From the NCBI GenBank assembly GCA_030603365.1, contig JAUVXV010000001.1, positions 310,001-374,000 of the forward strand: DNA of 64,000 nt. Reading direction: 5' to 3'. A program made the translations under genes and the position numbers. Under the pieces are notes generated by a model that was not told the DNA's origin, did no database searches, and was given only the letters and a program-made list of their open reading frames with translations. Position 1 is the first letter of the stretch; every line of letters begins with the position of its first letter. Positions 50,515-59,454 of the stretch are shown one piece after another. This DNA comes from Candidatus Heimdallarchaeota archaeon. GTDB taxonomy: Archaea > Asgardarchaeota > Heimdallarchaeia > Heimdallarchaeales > Heimdallarchaeaceae.

Positions 50515-52086
50515 ATGGCTGAAGACGAAACTCTTCAAGATACTGAGAGAATGAGAGTATTATTCTTTACAAGTCCTGATTGTTTTGCATGTCCAGAGGT
50601 AGAAAGAGTGATAGAGAACATCGCTGGTACTTCCATGAAGGGAATTCTTCATGTGAGTACAATTGATATCTCTGAAGACCAAGAAATAGCCGCTCAATAT
50701 GGAATCATGAGTGTTCCTGTTATCATGATAAATGATGAAAGGATTGCTGAAGGTCTTATTACAGAAGATGTTATCAGAGAAAAACTCTGGTCCCATATTC
50801 TACCAAACATAATTGAAAAAGAAAGAGATACTCGACGTACAGAGAGTATGATGATTTTAACAAAAAACACAATTAGTAGTATTATTTCACAAGAGCTCGT
50901 TCGTAAGAATCTTGGAGATTATGTTCATATTAGCGTTTATCAACAAGTGATGATGTCTCTCTTACAATTAGATCCTTTAATTCCTCAGCTTCTATATCAA
51001 AATGGTAGAGAACTAGGAATTTTCGGTGCTGCACCATATTATCTTACTGTTCTTAACCCCAAAGTAGGTGCTGTTAAGCCTGAAGAAAGATTTCAAGAAA
51101 CTCTAATCGCTTTAGCTCTGCTATATAGTCATAATAATACTGTACCGTTGTATTATGCAACTCAATGTGATGTAGCTAAGATGGAAGGCTATACCGCAAC
51201 ACTTCGTATTTATGAACTTGCTAATAGTGCTGGAGCAATTAACATTGGTGAAACACTTTGTCATTTTACTGCAGGAGAAATTGCTGGTACTGTTGAGGCA
51301 ATGATTGGATCTGCCACTAGTGTAAAAGAATCAAGATGTAAAGGATTAGGAGATCCATTTTGCGAATTCGAAATAGAAGTATATCTTGGAAAGGAACCTG
51401 GAAAAGCTCCTTATCGTGTTCATGAAACTAAACTAGAGGATAGGCAAGTACAATTTCTAGGAGATTTCCCTGAAGAGGATCATAGAAGACAATTATACTA
51501 CGAGTTTATACATGGGACAACTTTACATGGTTATAATTCCCTAAAAATGACAGAAGCGCTTAGACCAAATGATGTAGATTATGTTCACATTAGCGCACTA
51601 CAACAACAAATTATCTCTCTTAAGTTCAAAGACAAATTCTGTGGTGCTTTACTTTATTCTGCTGGTAGAGAATTAGGTGTCATCGGACCAGGTAAGTCAT
51701 TAATCTATGATTTACTTGCAAAAGAAAAAGCAGAACTACCAATCAAATCACTTGCACAAGCTACTAGGATTATGAAAGAATATTTCACTCATCCAACAAA
51801 TTACTTACCGAGAGCTCATTCATTTGTTGAAGTTTTTGAAGGTGAAGATGAAGATGAAATGTTCTTGAGAATTTATGAATGTGCGTATGCATCTGGTGCG
51901 AATTTTTCTGAAACTGATATGAAAGAAACTCTTTGTGATTTTCAATCCGGGTATATAGCAGGTCGTTTAGCACTAATTCTGGATGCTCCTCCAATCGTTA
52001 CAGAAACAAAATGTCATGGAACAGGACATAATTATTGTGAATTTAGGATAGAAAAAGGATATACTTTCGAAGAAGAAGGACAATAA
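50515..52086 (+). CDS. thioredoxin-like domain fused to two V4R domains
   Basis: A 523-residue protein. Residues 1-105 resemble a thioredoxin/glutaredoxin fold with an active-site-like CFACPEVERV and the cis-Pro loop GIMSVPVIMIN. Two V4R (4-vinyl reductase) domains follow, each ending in the cysteine-bearing signature: ETLCHFTAGEIAGTVEAMIG, then CKGLGDPFCEFEIEV, and ETLCDFQSGYIAGRLALIL, then CHGTGHNYCEFRIEK. V4R domains bind small hydrophobic ligands and have the same fold as TRAPP/Bet3 vesicle-tethering subunits. ATG 50515 is preferred over 50428, as the extra 29 residues are not conserved-looking. The combination suggests redox or ligand sensing; this is inference. Confidence 0.72.
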   Translation: MAEDETLQDTERMRVLFFTSPDCFACPEVERVIENIAGTSMKGILHVSTIDISEDQEIAAQYGIMSVPVIMINDERIAEGLITEDVIREKLWSHILPNIIEKERDTRRTESMMILTKNTISSIISQELVRKNLGDYVHISVYQQVMMSLLQLDPLIPQLLYQNGRELGIFGAAPYYLTVLNPKVGAVKPEERFQETLIALALLYSHNNTVPLYYATQCDVAKMEGYTATLRIYELANSAGAINIGETLCHFTAGEIAGTVEAMIGSATSVKESRCKGLGDPFCEFEIEVYLGKEPGKAPYRVHETKLEDRQVQFLGDFPEEDHRRQLYYEFIHGTTLHGYNSLKMTEALRPNDVDYVHISALQQQIISLKFKDKFCGALLYSAGRELGVIGPGKSLIYDLLAKEKAELPIKSLAQATRIMKEYFTHPTNYLPRAHSFVEVFEGEDEDEMFLRIYECAYASGANFSETDMKETLCDFQSGYIAGRLALILDAPPIVTETKCHGTGHNYCEFRIEKGYTFEEEGQ

Positions 52087-52172
52087 GAATCTTCTTCTGT
52101 TCGGAAGGATAATATTTATAACTTAACTTTTTTGTAGATTTCAAGAACATCTTTATTGAAAGGAAGATTACT

Positions 52173-52658
52173 ATGAGTTCAAAAATGAGAATACTGGACA
52201 AACAATCTATGTGGCCAAGCGTTGTTGCAGTTTTTGCAATTTCATTCTTAGCTCAAATACCACATTTTTATTACTTGCATAATATTGTTGAATTTAACAC
52301 CTGGGATTATCTTCCATTGTTGATTGCTTTTCCAATTTTTGGAACATTAGTCTTAACAGCTGTTTCCCTCTTGGTATCTGAAACTCTTATGAATAGAGTC
52401 AGGGATGTAAGAGAAAGAAAATTATACAGATATCTCTTAAGAGGGGCTCTTTACACAGTATTACTTTATTTCTTTATACAGATTTTTATAGTATTCTTTG
52501 GTTTTGAAGCAGTAAAAGTATTTAGTGATCTCATGCCTCCAGATCTAGTTGATAGAGTTGCATTCAAAGAAATATTTGGAATGTCTATAATGTTAATAGT
52601 TGGTTTATTCATCAATCCACCCATTCAGATATCAAGAAGACGAGGTAAAAAGAAATAA
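52173..52658 (+). CDS. membrane protein with four helices
   Basis: A 161-residue protein with four hydrophobic segments (PSVVAVFAISFLAQIPHFYY, YLPLLIAFPIFGTLVLTAVS, GALYTVLLYFFIQIFIVFFG and FGMSIMLIVGLFINPP) and a basic C-terminus (RRRGKKK). It follows the V4R gene by 86 bp with its own upstream AT-rich sequence. Family not recognised. Confidence 0.6.
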   Translation: MSSKMRILDKQSMWPSVVAVFAISFLAQIPHFYYLHNIVEFNTWDYLPLLIAFPIFGTLVLTAVSLLVSETLMNRVRDVRERKLYRYLLRGALYTVLLYFFIQIFIVFFGFEAVKVFSDLMPPDLVDRVAFKEIFGMSIMLIVGLFINPPIQISRRRGKKK

Positions 52659-52728
52659 TCTTTGAAAGAAATACATCTCTCTTTTTAATTTCTTTTTAGG
52701 TTTATATATTATAATGTTAATTTCTCAT

Positions 52729-52823
52729 TGAAGCTAGCTTACTTTCTCTGCTGATTGGTTTCAAGTATTTGTCTCTACTCAAAACTTTCGTTTCACCAGC
52801 TTTAGGAAGCTAGCTTCTTTTTC
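52729..52823 (+). ncRNA. candidate structured small RNA
   Basis: GAAGCTAGCTT (52730-52740) and GAAGCTAGCTTC (52806-52817) can pair to form an 11-bp terminal stem, and the second is followed at once by TTTTTCC. Inside, TTGG/CCAGC and TTTCAAG/CTTTCG segments allow further pairing. A TATA-like TTTATATATTATAATG lies 16-29 bp upstream (52701-52716). A transcript starting near 52730 and ending after the T-run would be about 90 bases with paired ends. Each half is also a palindrome, so two separate dyads are an alternative. It lies in a 223-bp gap between convergent genes. It is not a tRNA by eye. Confidence 0.4.
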
Positions 52824-52881
52824 CATCTTTAATTGAATAATAATTAATTAAAAAACAAGAAAAATAAAAATAAAAGAGAAA

Positions 52882-54399
52882 TTAAGGTATATATTCACCT
52901 TTTTCTCGTTTTTCTTTCAAAAGTTTATAGGATAAAACTAGATTTCTTACTGACCAACCAGAATCAATTCTTCCAACAGAAGTCCATTTTGGTGCATGAT
53001 GAGCATAGTCAGGATCAACCTTAGCTTTCTCCATTTCTTCTGCTACAGTTGCAACATATTTATCAATTCTGTCCTTATTCTCATTTTCTGTTGGCTCAAC
53101 CATCCAAGCTTCATGAGCAATAAGTGGGAAGTAAACTGTTGGTGCATGCAAACCTCTACTGAGTAGCATCTTAGCAATGTCCATTCCTGAAACATCATAA
53201 TTTCTTAAGAATGGAGTTGCTTCTAGAACACCTTCATGTTTTCTAGGAATATCTGGACCATGACTTAGTCTAAAACCATCAAGTTTCTCAAGTTTTCTAA
53301 CTGCATAATTTGCAGTTAAAACAGCATGGTTGGCAGTGTTTACAAGTCCCTTATATCCTAATGCAGCGATGTATGCATAAGCTCTAAGTGCAATGGCTAC
53401 ATTACCATAATATCCATGTAATTTTCCAACAGATTTTGGTCTATCGTAATTGAAATAATAATAGTCTTTGTCTTTATCATAATCTATTGTTGGAACTGGA
53501 AGGTATGGCTCTAATATCTCATTACAACATACTGCTGCAGATCCTGGACCTCCACCACCATGTGGTGTTGCGAATGTTTTATGCAAGTTAAAGTGTAAAA
53601 CGTCGTAACCCATATCTCCTGGTCGTACTTTTCCTATAATTGCATTGAAGTTAGCACCATCATAGTAAAGTAATCCACCTGAGTCTCTTACGATGTTAGA
53701 CATTTCAATAATGTCTTTTTCGAAAATTCCAAGCGTATTAGGATTAGTTAACATCAAACCTGCTGTTTTATCAGACACAGCTGATTTTAGTGCATCCATA
53801 TTTACTCTCCCATCATCATTGGATTTGATTTCAATGAGTTTCATTCCGTTCATGACGGTACTAGCTGGGTTTGTTCCATGACTTGAGTCTGGAGCAATGA
53901 TTTCATCTCTTTGGGTATCTCCTTGATCCTCATGATATGCTTTGATTAATGCTAAACCACAATATTCTCCACTTGCACCAGCTGGTGTTTGCAAAGTTGT
54001 ATACTTAAGCCCTGCTAAATCAGCAAGTGCAACTTGTAGTTCATACATGATTTCAAGCAAACCTTGAGCTGTTTCTTCAGGTTGGTTAGGATGCATATAC
54101 ATCATTTTCTCAGAACGAGCAACAGTTTCGTTGATCTTAGGATTATACTTCATTGTGCATGATCCCAATGGATATGTGTTTATGTCAATACAATAGTTCA
54201 TGTGAGATAAACGTACATAGTGACGCATAACTTCTCCTTCATGAAGCTCAGGCAAATCTGGAGGAGCTGTTCTAATCATGTTTTCAGGAATCTTTATTTT
54301 ATCTCTTGAGAAGTCACATCTTGGTGGAATATGAGCTTTTCTACCTTTCTTACCTAACTCAAAAATAAGTGGTTCGTCATATTTTGCTTGTCGGTACAT
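52882..54399 (-). CDS. gcvPB: glycine dehydrogenase (decarboxylating) subunit 2 (P-protein B)
   Basis: A 505-residue PLP enzyme that, with subunit 1, decarboxylates glycine and passes the aminomethyl group to GcvH. Motifs include CDFSRDKIKIPENMIR, PLGSCTMKYNPKINE, TPAGASGEYCGLALIK, PDSSHGTNPAS and the PLP lysine in VLHFNLHKTFATPHGGGGPG. The arrangement of two separate subunits rather than one P-protein is usual in archaea and firmicutes. It is 1 base downstream of gcvPA in the same operon. Confidence 0.95.
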   Translation of the reverse strand: MYRQAKYDEPLIFELGKKGRKAHIPPRCDFSRDKIKIPENMIRTAPPDLPELHEGEVMRHYVRLSHMNYCIDINTYPLGSCTMKYNPKINETVARSEKMMYMHPNQPEETAQGLLEIMYELQVALADLAGLKYTTLQTPAGASGEYCGLALIKAYHEDQGDTQRDEIIAPDSSHGTNPASTVMNGMKLIEIKSNDDGRVNMDALKSAVSDKTAGLMLTNPNTLGIFEKDIIEMSNIVRDSGGLLYYDGANFNAIIGKVRPGDMGYDVLHFNLHKTFATPHGGGGPGSAAVCCNEILEPYLPVPTIDYDKDKDYYYFNYDRPKSVGKLHGYYGNVAIALRAYAYIAALGYKGLVNTANHAVLTANYAVRKLEKLDGFRLSHGPDIPRKHEGVLEATPFLRNYDVSGMDIAKMLLSRGLHAPTVYFPLIAHEAWMVEPTENENKDRIDKYVATVAEEMEKAKVDPDYAHHAPKWTSVGRIDSGWSVRNLVLSYKLLKEKREKGEYIP

Positions 54400-54400
54400 T

Positions 54401-55786
54401 TTAATTCCTCCATTCTCCTATGGCCTTAACATAATCGTTAAGATCCTCTTCACATAGCAGATATGATGTTGTGACTAGATAGTCGTAGTTATTTCCATCA
54501 AACGAGTGAGGAATTCCAGGAAAGATTTTTCTTTCAAGCATGAAATCTGTAAATTCCTTCTTTTTCTCTTTTGGAATCTTCAAATCAAGAACAAAAGTAT
54601 TGAAGAACTCACTATCAAAAATCCTTTTGATTCCATTCTTTTCTAATTCTTCTGCTACATAATGAGCACTAAGATACATAGTTTCTGCACTATCTTTATA
54701 CCCTTCTGGACCAAGAAGTGACAGATGAATAGCACAACTTAAGGCAATTAGGCCTTCATTTGTACAAATATTACTTGTAGCTCTTTCTCTTTTGATGTGT
54801 TGTTCTCTTGTTTCAAGAGTATTAGCATAAGCTCTTTCTCCTTCATTGGATGTAGTTGTTATTCCCACTATACGTCCAGGCATCTGTCTAGTTTCTCTTC
54901 TATCGAATTTCATTGCTAAAATTCCTAAAAGAGGACCTCCAAAGTTGAGCGGACCACCACCTATTGTTTGACCTTCTCCTATACAGATGTCAGCTCCATA
55001 TTCAGCAGGTGGTTTCATAAGTGCTAAAGAGTTCATATCTGCTCCAACAACAACTTTAACGCCGTGTTCGTGAGCTTTAGTAATAATTTCATCCAATTTA
55101 TCTTCAATAACTCCAAAGAAATTTGGGTTTTCTATGTAAATACCGGCAACGGTATCATCCAACATTTCTTTAGCTTTAGTAATATCTATCTTACCGGTTG
55201 CAGGGTCATATGGAATTGATGCTAGCTCTAGATTAGCTCCAACTACATAACTCTTCAGAACAGCTTCTCTGTTTGGTGCAGTAGCAGCTGTATAGATGAA
55301 TTTGTTTCTTTTAGTGATTCTAGCTGACATAAGTGCAGCTTCGCCCACTCCAGTAGCCCAATCATATAAAGAGCAGTTGGCAACATTCATACCTGTTAAT
55401 TCACAAATCATACTTTGATACTCAAATAAACTCTGGAGAGTTCCTTGGGATATCTCAGGTTGATAAGGAGTATAAGCACTGTAAAATTCAGTTCTTCTGA
55501 GCAGTTCATCTTGGATAGCTGGCATATAAATGTCCAAAACTCCTCCACCGATGAATGATCTAACCTCTCTTGTGGTGATATTTTTACTTAGTTTAGTTTT
55601 AATAGCTTCTAATAGCTCATATTCACTCTTGTAGAAAGGAAGATCTAACTCACCTTTGAAACGAATTTCATCAGGTATATCGGAATATAACTCTTCAATA
55701 TCTTTGATACCGAGATATTCCATCATTTCATCCAGATCTTGCTGACTGTTTGCAAGGTATGGGTGTCCTTTAAAATCATTTTTCAT
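54401..55786 (-). CDS. gcvPA: glycine dehydrogenase (decarboxylating) subunit 1 (P-protein A)
   Basis: A 461-residue partner of GcvPB. Signatures are SFIGGGVLDIYMPAIQDELL, FYSAYTPYQPEISQGTLQSL, EYQSMICELTGMNVANCSLY and GAALMSARI-like helices, with FGGPLLGILAMK and RQMPGRIVGITT later. It starts with AGAGGTAC before the ATG. The gcvH gene lies 59 bp upstream on the same strand, so gcvH-gcvPA-gcvPB form a transcription unit. The gap contains a small hairpin, AGAGG/CCTCT, at 55814-55836 that could attenuate readthrough. Confidence 0.94.
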   Translation of the reverse strand: MKNDFKGHPYLANSQQDLDEMMEYLGIKDIEELYSDIPDEIRFKGELDLPFYKSEYELLEAIKTKLSKNITTREVRSFIGGGVLDIYMPAIQDELLRRTEFYSAYTPYQPEISQGTLQSLFEYQSMICELTGMNVANCSLYDWATGVGEAALMSARITKRNKFIYTAATAPNREAVLKSYVVGANLELASIPYDPATGKIDITKAKEMLDDTVAGIYIENPNFFGVIEDKLDEIITKAHEHGVKVVVGADMNSLALMKPPAEYGADICIGEGQTIGGGPLNFGGPLLGILAMKFDRRETRQMPGRIVGITTTSNEGERAYANTLETREQHIKRERATSNICTNEGLIALSCAIHLSLLGPEGYKDSAETMYLSAHYVAEELEKNGIKRIFDSEFFNTFVLDLKIPKEKKKEFTDFMLERKIFPGIPHSFDGNNYDYLVTTSYLLCEEDLNDYVKAIGEWRN

Positions 55787-55845
55787 TTTTGTACCTCTTT
55801 ATTATATATAAAAATAGAGGGGGAAAAAATTCACCTCTAAAAAAT

Positions 55846-56274
55846 CTAATGAGTTCCTTCTTCTATTTCTTTTTCGACTTGTTTTGCATACTCTTCAGCA
55901 CTGATCAAAACATCTGTACCAGCTGTTGGCTTGACCTTTAACATCCAACCTTCAGCGTAACAGTCTTCTGTGATTACTGCTGCATCATCCTCTAAGTCTG
56001 AATGAACCTCAACAACTTCACAATCGAAAGGAGCATAAAAATCAGAAACTGTCTTCAAAGCTTCAATGATACCCATTGATTCACCAGTAGAAAAGGTATC
56101 ACCTACTGCTGGAAGCTCTACATATGCTAATTCACCAAGCTCTACAGCTGCATAGTTTGTGACGCCGTATAACCAGACGCCATTTTCTTCTAGTACCCAT
56201 TCATGTGTTGTTGTATATTTGTAGGGTTCTTTCAAGAATTTGTATTTATCTTTAAGTACAATTTCGTCTACCAT
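55846..56274 (-). CDS. gcvH: glycine cleavage system H protein
   Basis: A 142-residue lipoyl carrier that shuttles the aminomethyl group between the P- and T-proteins. The lipoylated lysine is in SMGIIEALKTVSDFYAPFD; the front half has YTTTHEWVLEENGVWLYGVT, then AAVELGELAYVELP, as in all H proteins. The start ATG is at 56274. It heads the gcvH-gcvPA-gcvPB unit. Whether it also acts as a general lipoyl relay cannot be judged. Confidence 0.94.
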   Translation of the reverse strand: MVDEIVLKDKYKFLKEPYKYTTTHEWVLEENGVWLYGVTNYAAVELGELAYVELPAVGDTFSTGESMGIIEALKTVSDFYAPFDCEVVEVHSDLEDDAAVITEDCYAEGWMLKVKPTAGTDVLISAEEYAKQVEKEIEEGTH

Positions 56275-56390
56275 TTTGAATCATCTTCTTTTGTAGAATT
56301 GATTTAACGAAAAGAAGTTCAGTTTATAAATATTATTAATAAGATACGATTTGATTTTCTTCATTAGTTTATTAAGTATAGAACCTTTTT

Positions 56391-56819
56391 CTATAAGTCT
56401 ACAATAACATGACAATACCATTCTTTCTCTTGTTTTTCTAGTACAAATTTATGCATAGTAACAGCTTTCACATCTGTTAAGATTTCATTTTTTGTATAAT
56501 CAATTGTTGCCCCATGAGCTGTACATTTGAGAAAATAGTCGTTGTTTTCAGTTATATCAATATTATAATCCTTAAATAGAATTGATTCAACATCTTTAAG
56601 GAAAACTAGTTCTCCCAGGAAATCATAAAGCAACAAATTAAGATTCTCAGATTTAATTTCAAAATCCCAAGTTTTATCAGATTCTAATTCTTCAACGTTT
56701 ACCATAGCTAACATCATTGCTATTCCTGCTCCTCTAAACAGTTCTGAAAGAGTATCTGAATGAACTTCAAAAGCAAAATCGGATTTTACTTCCTCTGTTA
56801 GTATTTTGTATCTGAACAT
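56391..56819 (-). CDS. archease
   Basis: A 142-residue archease, the small metal-binding factor that speeds up RNA ligation by RtcB through guanylylation. Typical segments are FRYKILTEEVKSDFAFEVHS, LSELFRGAGIAMMLAMVN, LLLYDFLGELVFLKD and KAVTMHKFVLEKQEKEWYCH, ending VIVDL. ATG 56819 is preferred over 56888 because the extra residues are hydrophobic and unlike the family. It is divergent from rtcB at 56920, with which it is functionally linked. Confidence 0.88.
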   Translation of the reverse strand: MFRYKILTEEVKSDFAFEVHSDTLSELFRGAGIAMMLAMVNVEELESDKTWDFEIKSENLNLLLYDFLGELVFLKDVESILFKDYNIDITENNDYFLKCTAHGATIDYTKNEILTDVKAVTMHKFVLEKQEKEWYCHVIVDL

Positions 56820-56919
56820 TGAAATCACTTGAATTATAACTAAACGAAATAAAAATAATCCCTTGTTTGTTTTTTTCTGATAAAACACGAGATTTATTAA
56901 AACCTAGCTTTTCTTTTAG

Positions 56920-58404
56920 ATGAGTATAATGTCAAGTAATGATATTCCTATGAAACAAATAGATCAATCTACTTGGGAAATTCCCACTTCTTACAAAAAA
57001 GGGATGAGAGTACCTGTAAGATTGATAGTTACTCCAGAACTTAAGAAAGGAATTGAGTACAGAGTAATAGATCAGATTACAAATGTCGCAACTCTACCTG
57101 GGATTCAGAAATATGCAATAGCTCTTCCTGATGCACATGCAGGTTATGGTTTTCCAATTGGGGGAGTTGCTGCTATGGATATGGAAGAAGGTGTTATAAG
57201 TCCTGGAGGAGTGGGTTTTGATATAAATTGTGGAGTGAGAATGCTTACAACAACTCTTGAAGAAAGAGATGTTCGTCCTAAAATTCGAGAACTAGTAGAT
57301 AAATTATTCAAGTATGTACCTGCAGGAGTTGGAGTACAGCTTAAACATGATCCAAAATTGGCTAGTATCTCACGATCAGAATTTGATTCTGTTCTAGAAA
57401 ATGGTGCACAATGGTGTCTAGAGAATGGTTATGCCCGTGAAGAAGATGTGCGCAGGATAGAAAGTCAAGGAAAAATGCCAGAAGCTAACCCTTCTAAAGT
57501 AAGTGATAAAGCAAAAAGTAGGGGATTGAGACAATTAGGTACTCTTGGTTCTGGTAATCATTATCTAGAAATTCAAGTTATCAAACCAGGTGATTTATTC
57601 GATCCTGAGATGGGAGCTAAATTTGGTTTGAACAAACCTTATCAAGTAACAACAATGATACATTGTGGTTCTAGAGGATTTGGGCATCAAGTTGCTACTG
57701 ATTATCTTAGAACTTGTTTAACAGCTATGAACAAATATAATCTCCAAGTGCTTGATCAAGAATTAGCTAGTGTACCAATCAATTCGAAAGAAGGAGAAGA
57801 CTACTTCCAAGCAATGAGCTGCGCCTCCAATATGGCATTTGCAAACAGACAGATAATTACACATAATGTTCGACAAGTTTTCACTGAAGTGTTTCAGCAA
57901 GATGAAGATGAATTAGGTCTTGATTTAATTTATGATGTGGCTCATAATATTGCTAAGATTGAGGACCATGTAATAGACGGGGAAAAGAGGAAATTAATGG
58001 TTCATCGTAAAGGTGCAACAAGGTGCTTTCCACCAAATCATCCAGAAATTCCTAAGGAGTATAAAGATTTAGGTCAGCCTGTTATTCTAGGTGGGTCAAT
58101 GGAAACAGGATCCTATTTGCTTACAGGAACTCAAAGAGCGATGGATGTAAGTTTTGGTTCTACAGCTCATGGAGCAGGAAGAACAATGAGTAGAAGTAAA
58201 GCTAAAAGGCAAATCAGAGGAGACTTCCTTCAACAGAAAATGAGGGAAAAAGGCATTTATGTTAGAGGTGCATCAATGCCTGGATTAGCAGAAGAAGCTG
58301 GATTTGCTTACAAAGATGTTGATGAAGTTGTAAATGCTCTGAAGATTGCAGGTATTGGTCATCCTGTTGTTAGAGTAAGACCACTTGGAAATGTAAAAGG
58401 ATAA
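56920..58404 (+). CDS. rtcB: RNA 3'-phosphate/cyclic phosphate ligase RtcB
   Basis: A 494-residue GTP- and metal-dependent ligase that seals tRNA halves after intron removal. Landmarks: ALPDAHAGYGFPIGGVAAMD, GGVGFDINCGVRML (with the metal-binding Asp and Cys), LGSGNHYLEIQ, IHCGSRGFGHQV, HNIAKIE, HRKGATRCFPP, and the guanylylated histidine in STAHGAGRTMSR. No intein is seen; the length is normal. A second ATG at 56929 is possible. It is adjacent to archease. Confidence 0.95.
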   Translation: MSIMSSNDIPMKQIDQSTWEIPTSYKKGMRVPVRLIVTPELKKGIEYRVIDQITNVATLPGIQKYAIALPDAHAGYGFPIGGVAAMDMEEGVISPGGVGFDINCGVRMLTTTLEERDVRPKIRELVDKLFKYVPAGVGVQLKHDPKLASISRSEFDSVLENGAQWCLENGYAREEDVRRIESQGKMPEANPSKVSDKAKSRGLRQLGTLGSGNHYLEIQVIKPGDLFDPEMGAKFGLNKPYQVTTMIHCGSRGFGHQVATDYLRTCLTAMNKYNLQVLDQELASVPINSKEGEDYFQAMSCASNMAFANRQIITHNVRQVFTEVFQQDEDELGLDLIYDVAHNIAKIEDHVIDGEKRKLMVHRKGATRCFPPNHPEIPKEYKDLGQPVILGGSMETGSYLLTGTQRAMDVSFGSTAHGAGRTMSRSKAKRQIRGDFLQQKMREKGIYVRGASMPGLAEEAGFAYKDVDEVVNALKIAGIGHPVVRVRPLGNVKG

Positions 58405-58417
58405 ACAATCCTTTTCT

Positions 58418-59449
58418 CTATTTTTGTCTCAAATCAACTATTTCAGTTTCTAGTCCTTTTTCTTTGGTCCATTCTATTATTTCTTCCAAGGATAGCTCAA
58501 GATTTTCCATTTCTGCTCCTGATGCACCTTTATGACCTCCACCAGCCATCTGTTTTGCTAGTAGATCAACTCGATACTTCTCGACAGCTTCAGGTTTTAG
58601 AGCTCTACTTAATCTAAGACTTATTTTTACTTCAGCAGGATAAACTGTAATATATGCAACTCCTATAGCACCTTTTTTCATTACTTCTCTTGCAATAAAG
58701 GCAGTATTGTAGTGAAAAGGAGAGTCAATAATTATAATGAAATCTTTGAGATCAATTTCTTCAGTTCTTTCAAAAGCATCTTTTCTTGATTGTCTTAGAA
58801 CTTTTACTCGGTCCAATATTTCTTCTTTCCATAGTCCAGACAAACCGCTGATAGAAAGAATTTCAATGAGTTGATCATGCTCTTCTACAGTGTAAGTTGA
58901 TTTACAGACATCTTGTAAGAACCACACTTTATCATCCCAATCATTTTCTTCAAAATTCTCTTTGAGTGTTAAGGGAGCTGGAGTTTTATAACTTGCAGTA
59001 TCTGTTATTTCAGTCATATCTGCTAATTCTTTCATGAAGTTCGATACCTTATCAGAAAAATAAATTGCAATAAGAGCTGCTGCACTTGGAGCTTTGGGAT
59101 CAAAAACATGTTCTTTTGCATTAATTTTATGACCTACATTAGAAATATGGTGATCGAAGAAGTAATCAATTTCTTTAGAATTAAAAGGACTTAAGTCAAC
59201 AATTGCGAACCAATTTGTTAGAACAAAACTCTCCATAACTTCTTTATCTTTTAACATAGGATAATCAATAGGTATGAATAGTAGTTCAATAGAAGGAAAA
59301 ACATGTTTTACAAGTGCTGCAGATACAATTCCGTCTGGACAATTGAAATGATATCCAACTTTTTTATTAGTTTCTTTTGAAATTTCTAGAATCTTTGAAC
59401 GATATTGTTCCTTTTGCTCTATTAGCTCTTTCATTGATTTTGTTGTCAT
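58418..59449 (-). CDS. DHH/DHHA1-family phosphoesterase
   Basis: A 343-residue protein with the DHH motif in FFDHHISNVG and the C-terminal DHHA1 GGGHKGASGAEM, which binds the substrate. The first motif is NCPDGIVSAALVKHV, and AIVDLSPF lies between. This family includes nanoRNases, cyclic-di-AMP phosphodiesterases and archaeal exonucleases. Without further domains the substrate cannot be told; an oligonucleotide or a nucleotide phosphate is likely. It is followed by TatD, 5 bases apart on the same strand, so both may take part in nucleic-acid turnover. Confidence 0.8.
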   Translation of the reverse strand: MTTKSMKELIEQKEQYRSKILEISKETNKKVGYHFNCPDGIVSAALVKHVFPSIELLFIPIDYPMLKDKEVMESFVLTNWFAIVDLSPFNSKEIDYFFDHHISNVGHKINAKEHVFDPKAPSAAALIAIYFSDKVSNFMKELADMTEITDTASYKTPAPLTLKENFEENDWDDKVWFLQDVCKSTYTVEEHDQLIEILSISGLSGLWKEEILDRVKVLRQSRKDAFERTEEIDLKDFIIIIDSPFHYNTAFIAREVMKKGAIGVAYITVYPAEVKISLRLSRALKPEAVEKYRVDLLAKQMAGGGHKGASGAEMENLELSLEEIIEWTKEKGLETEIVDLRQK

Positions 59450-59454
59450 TTTAG

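Noticed and set aside
52729..52823. tRNA gene
   Set aside because: The terminal stem is too long and no T-loop or anticodon arm with the right spacing could be drawn; no tRNA or rRNA was seen elsewhere in the window by eye.
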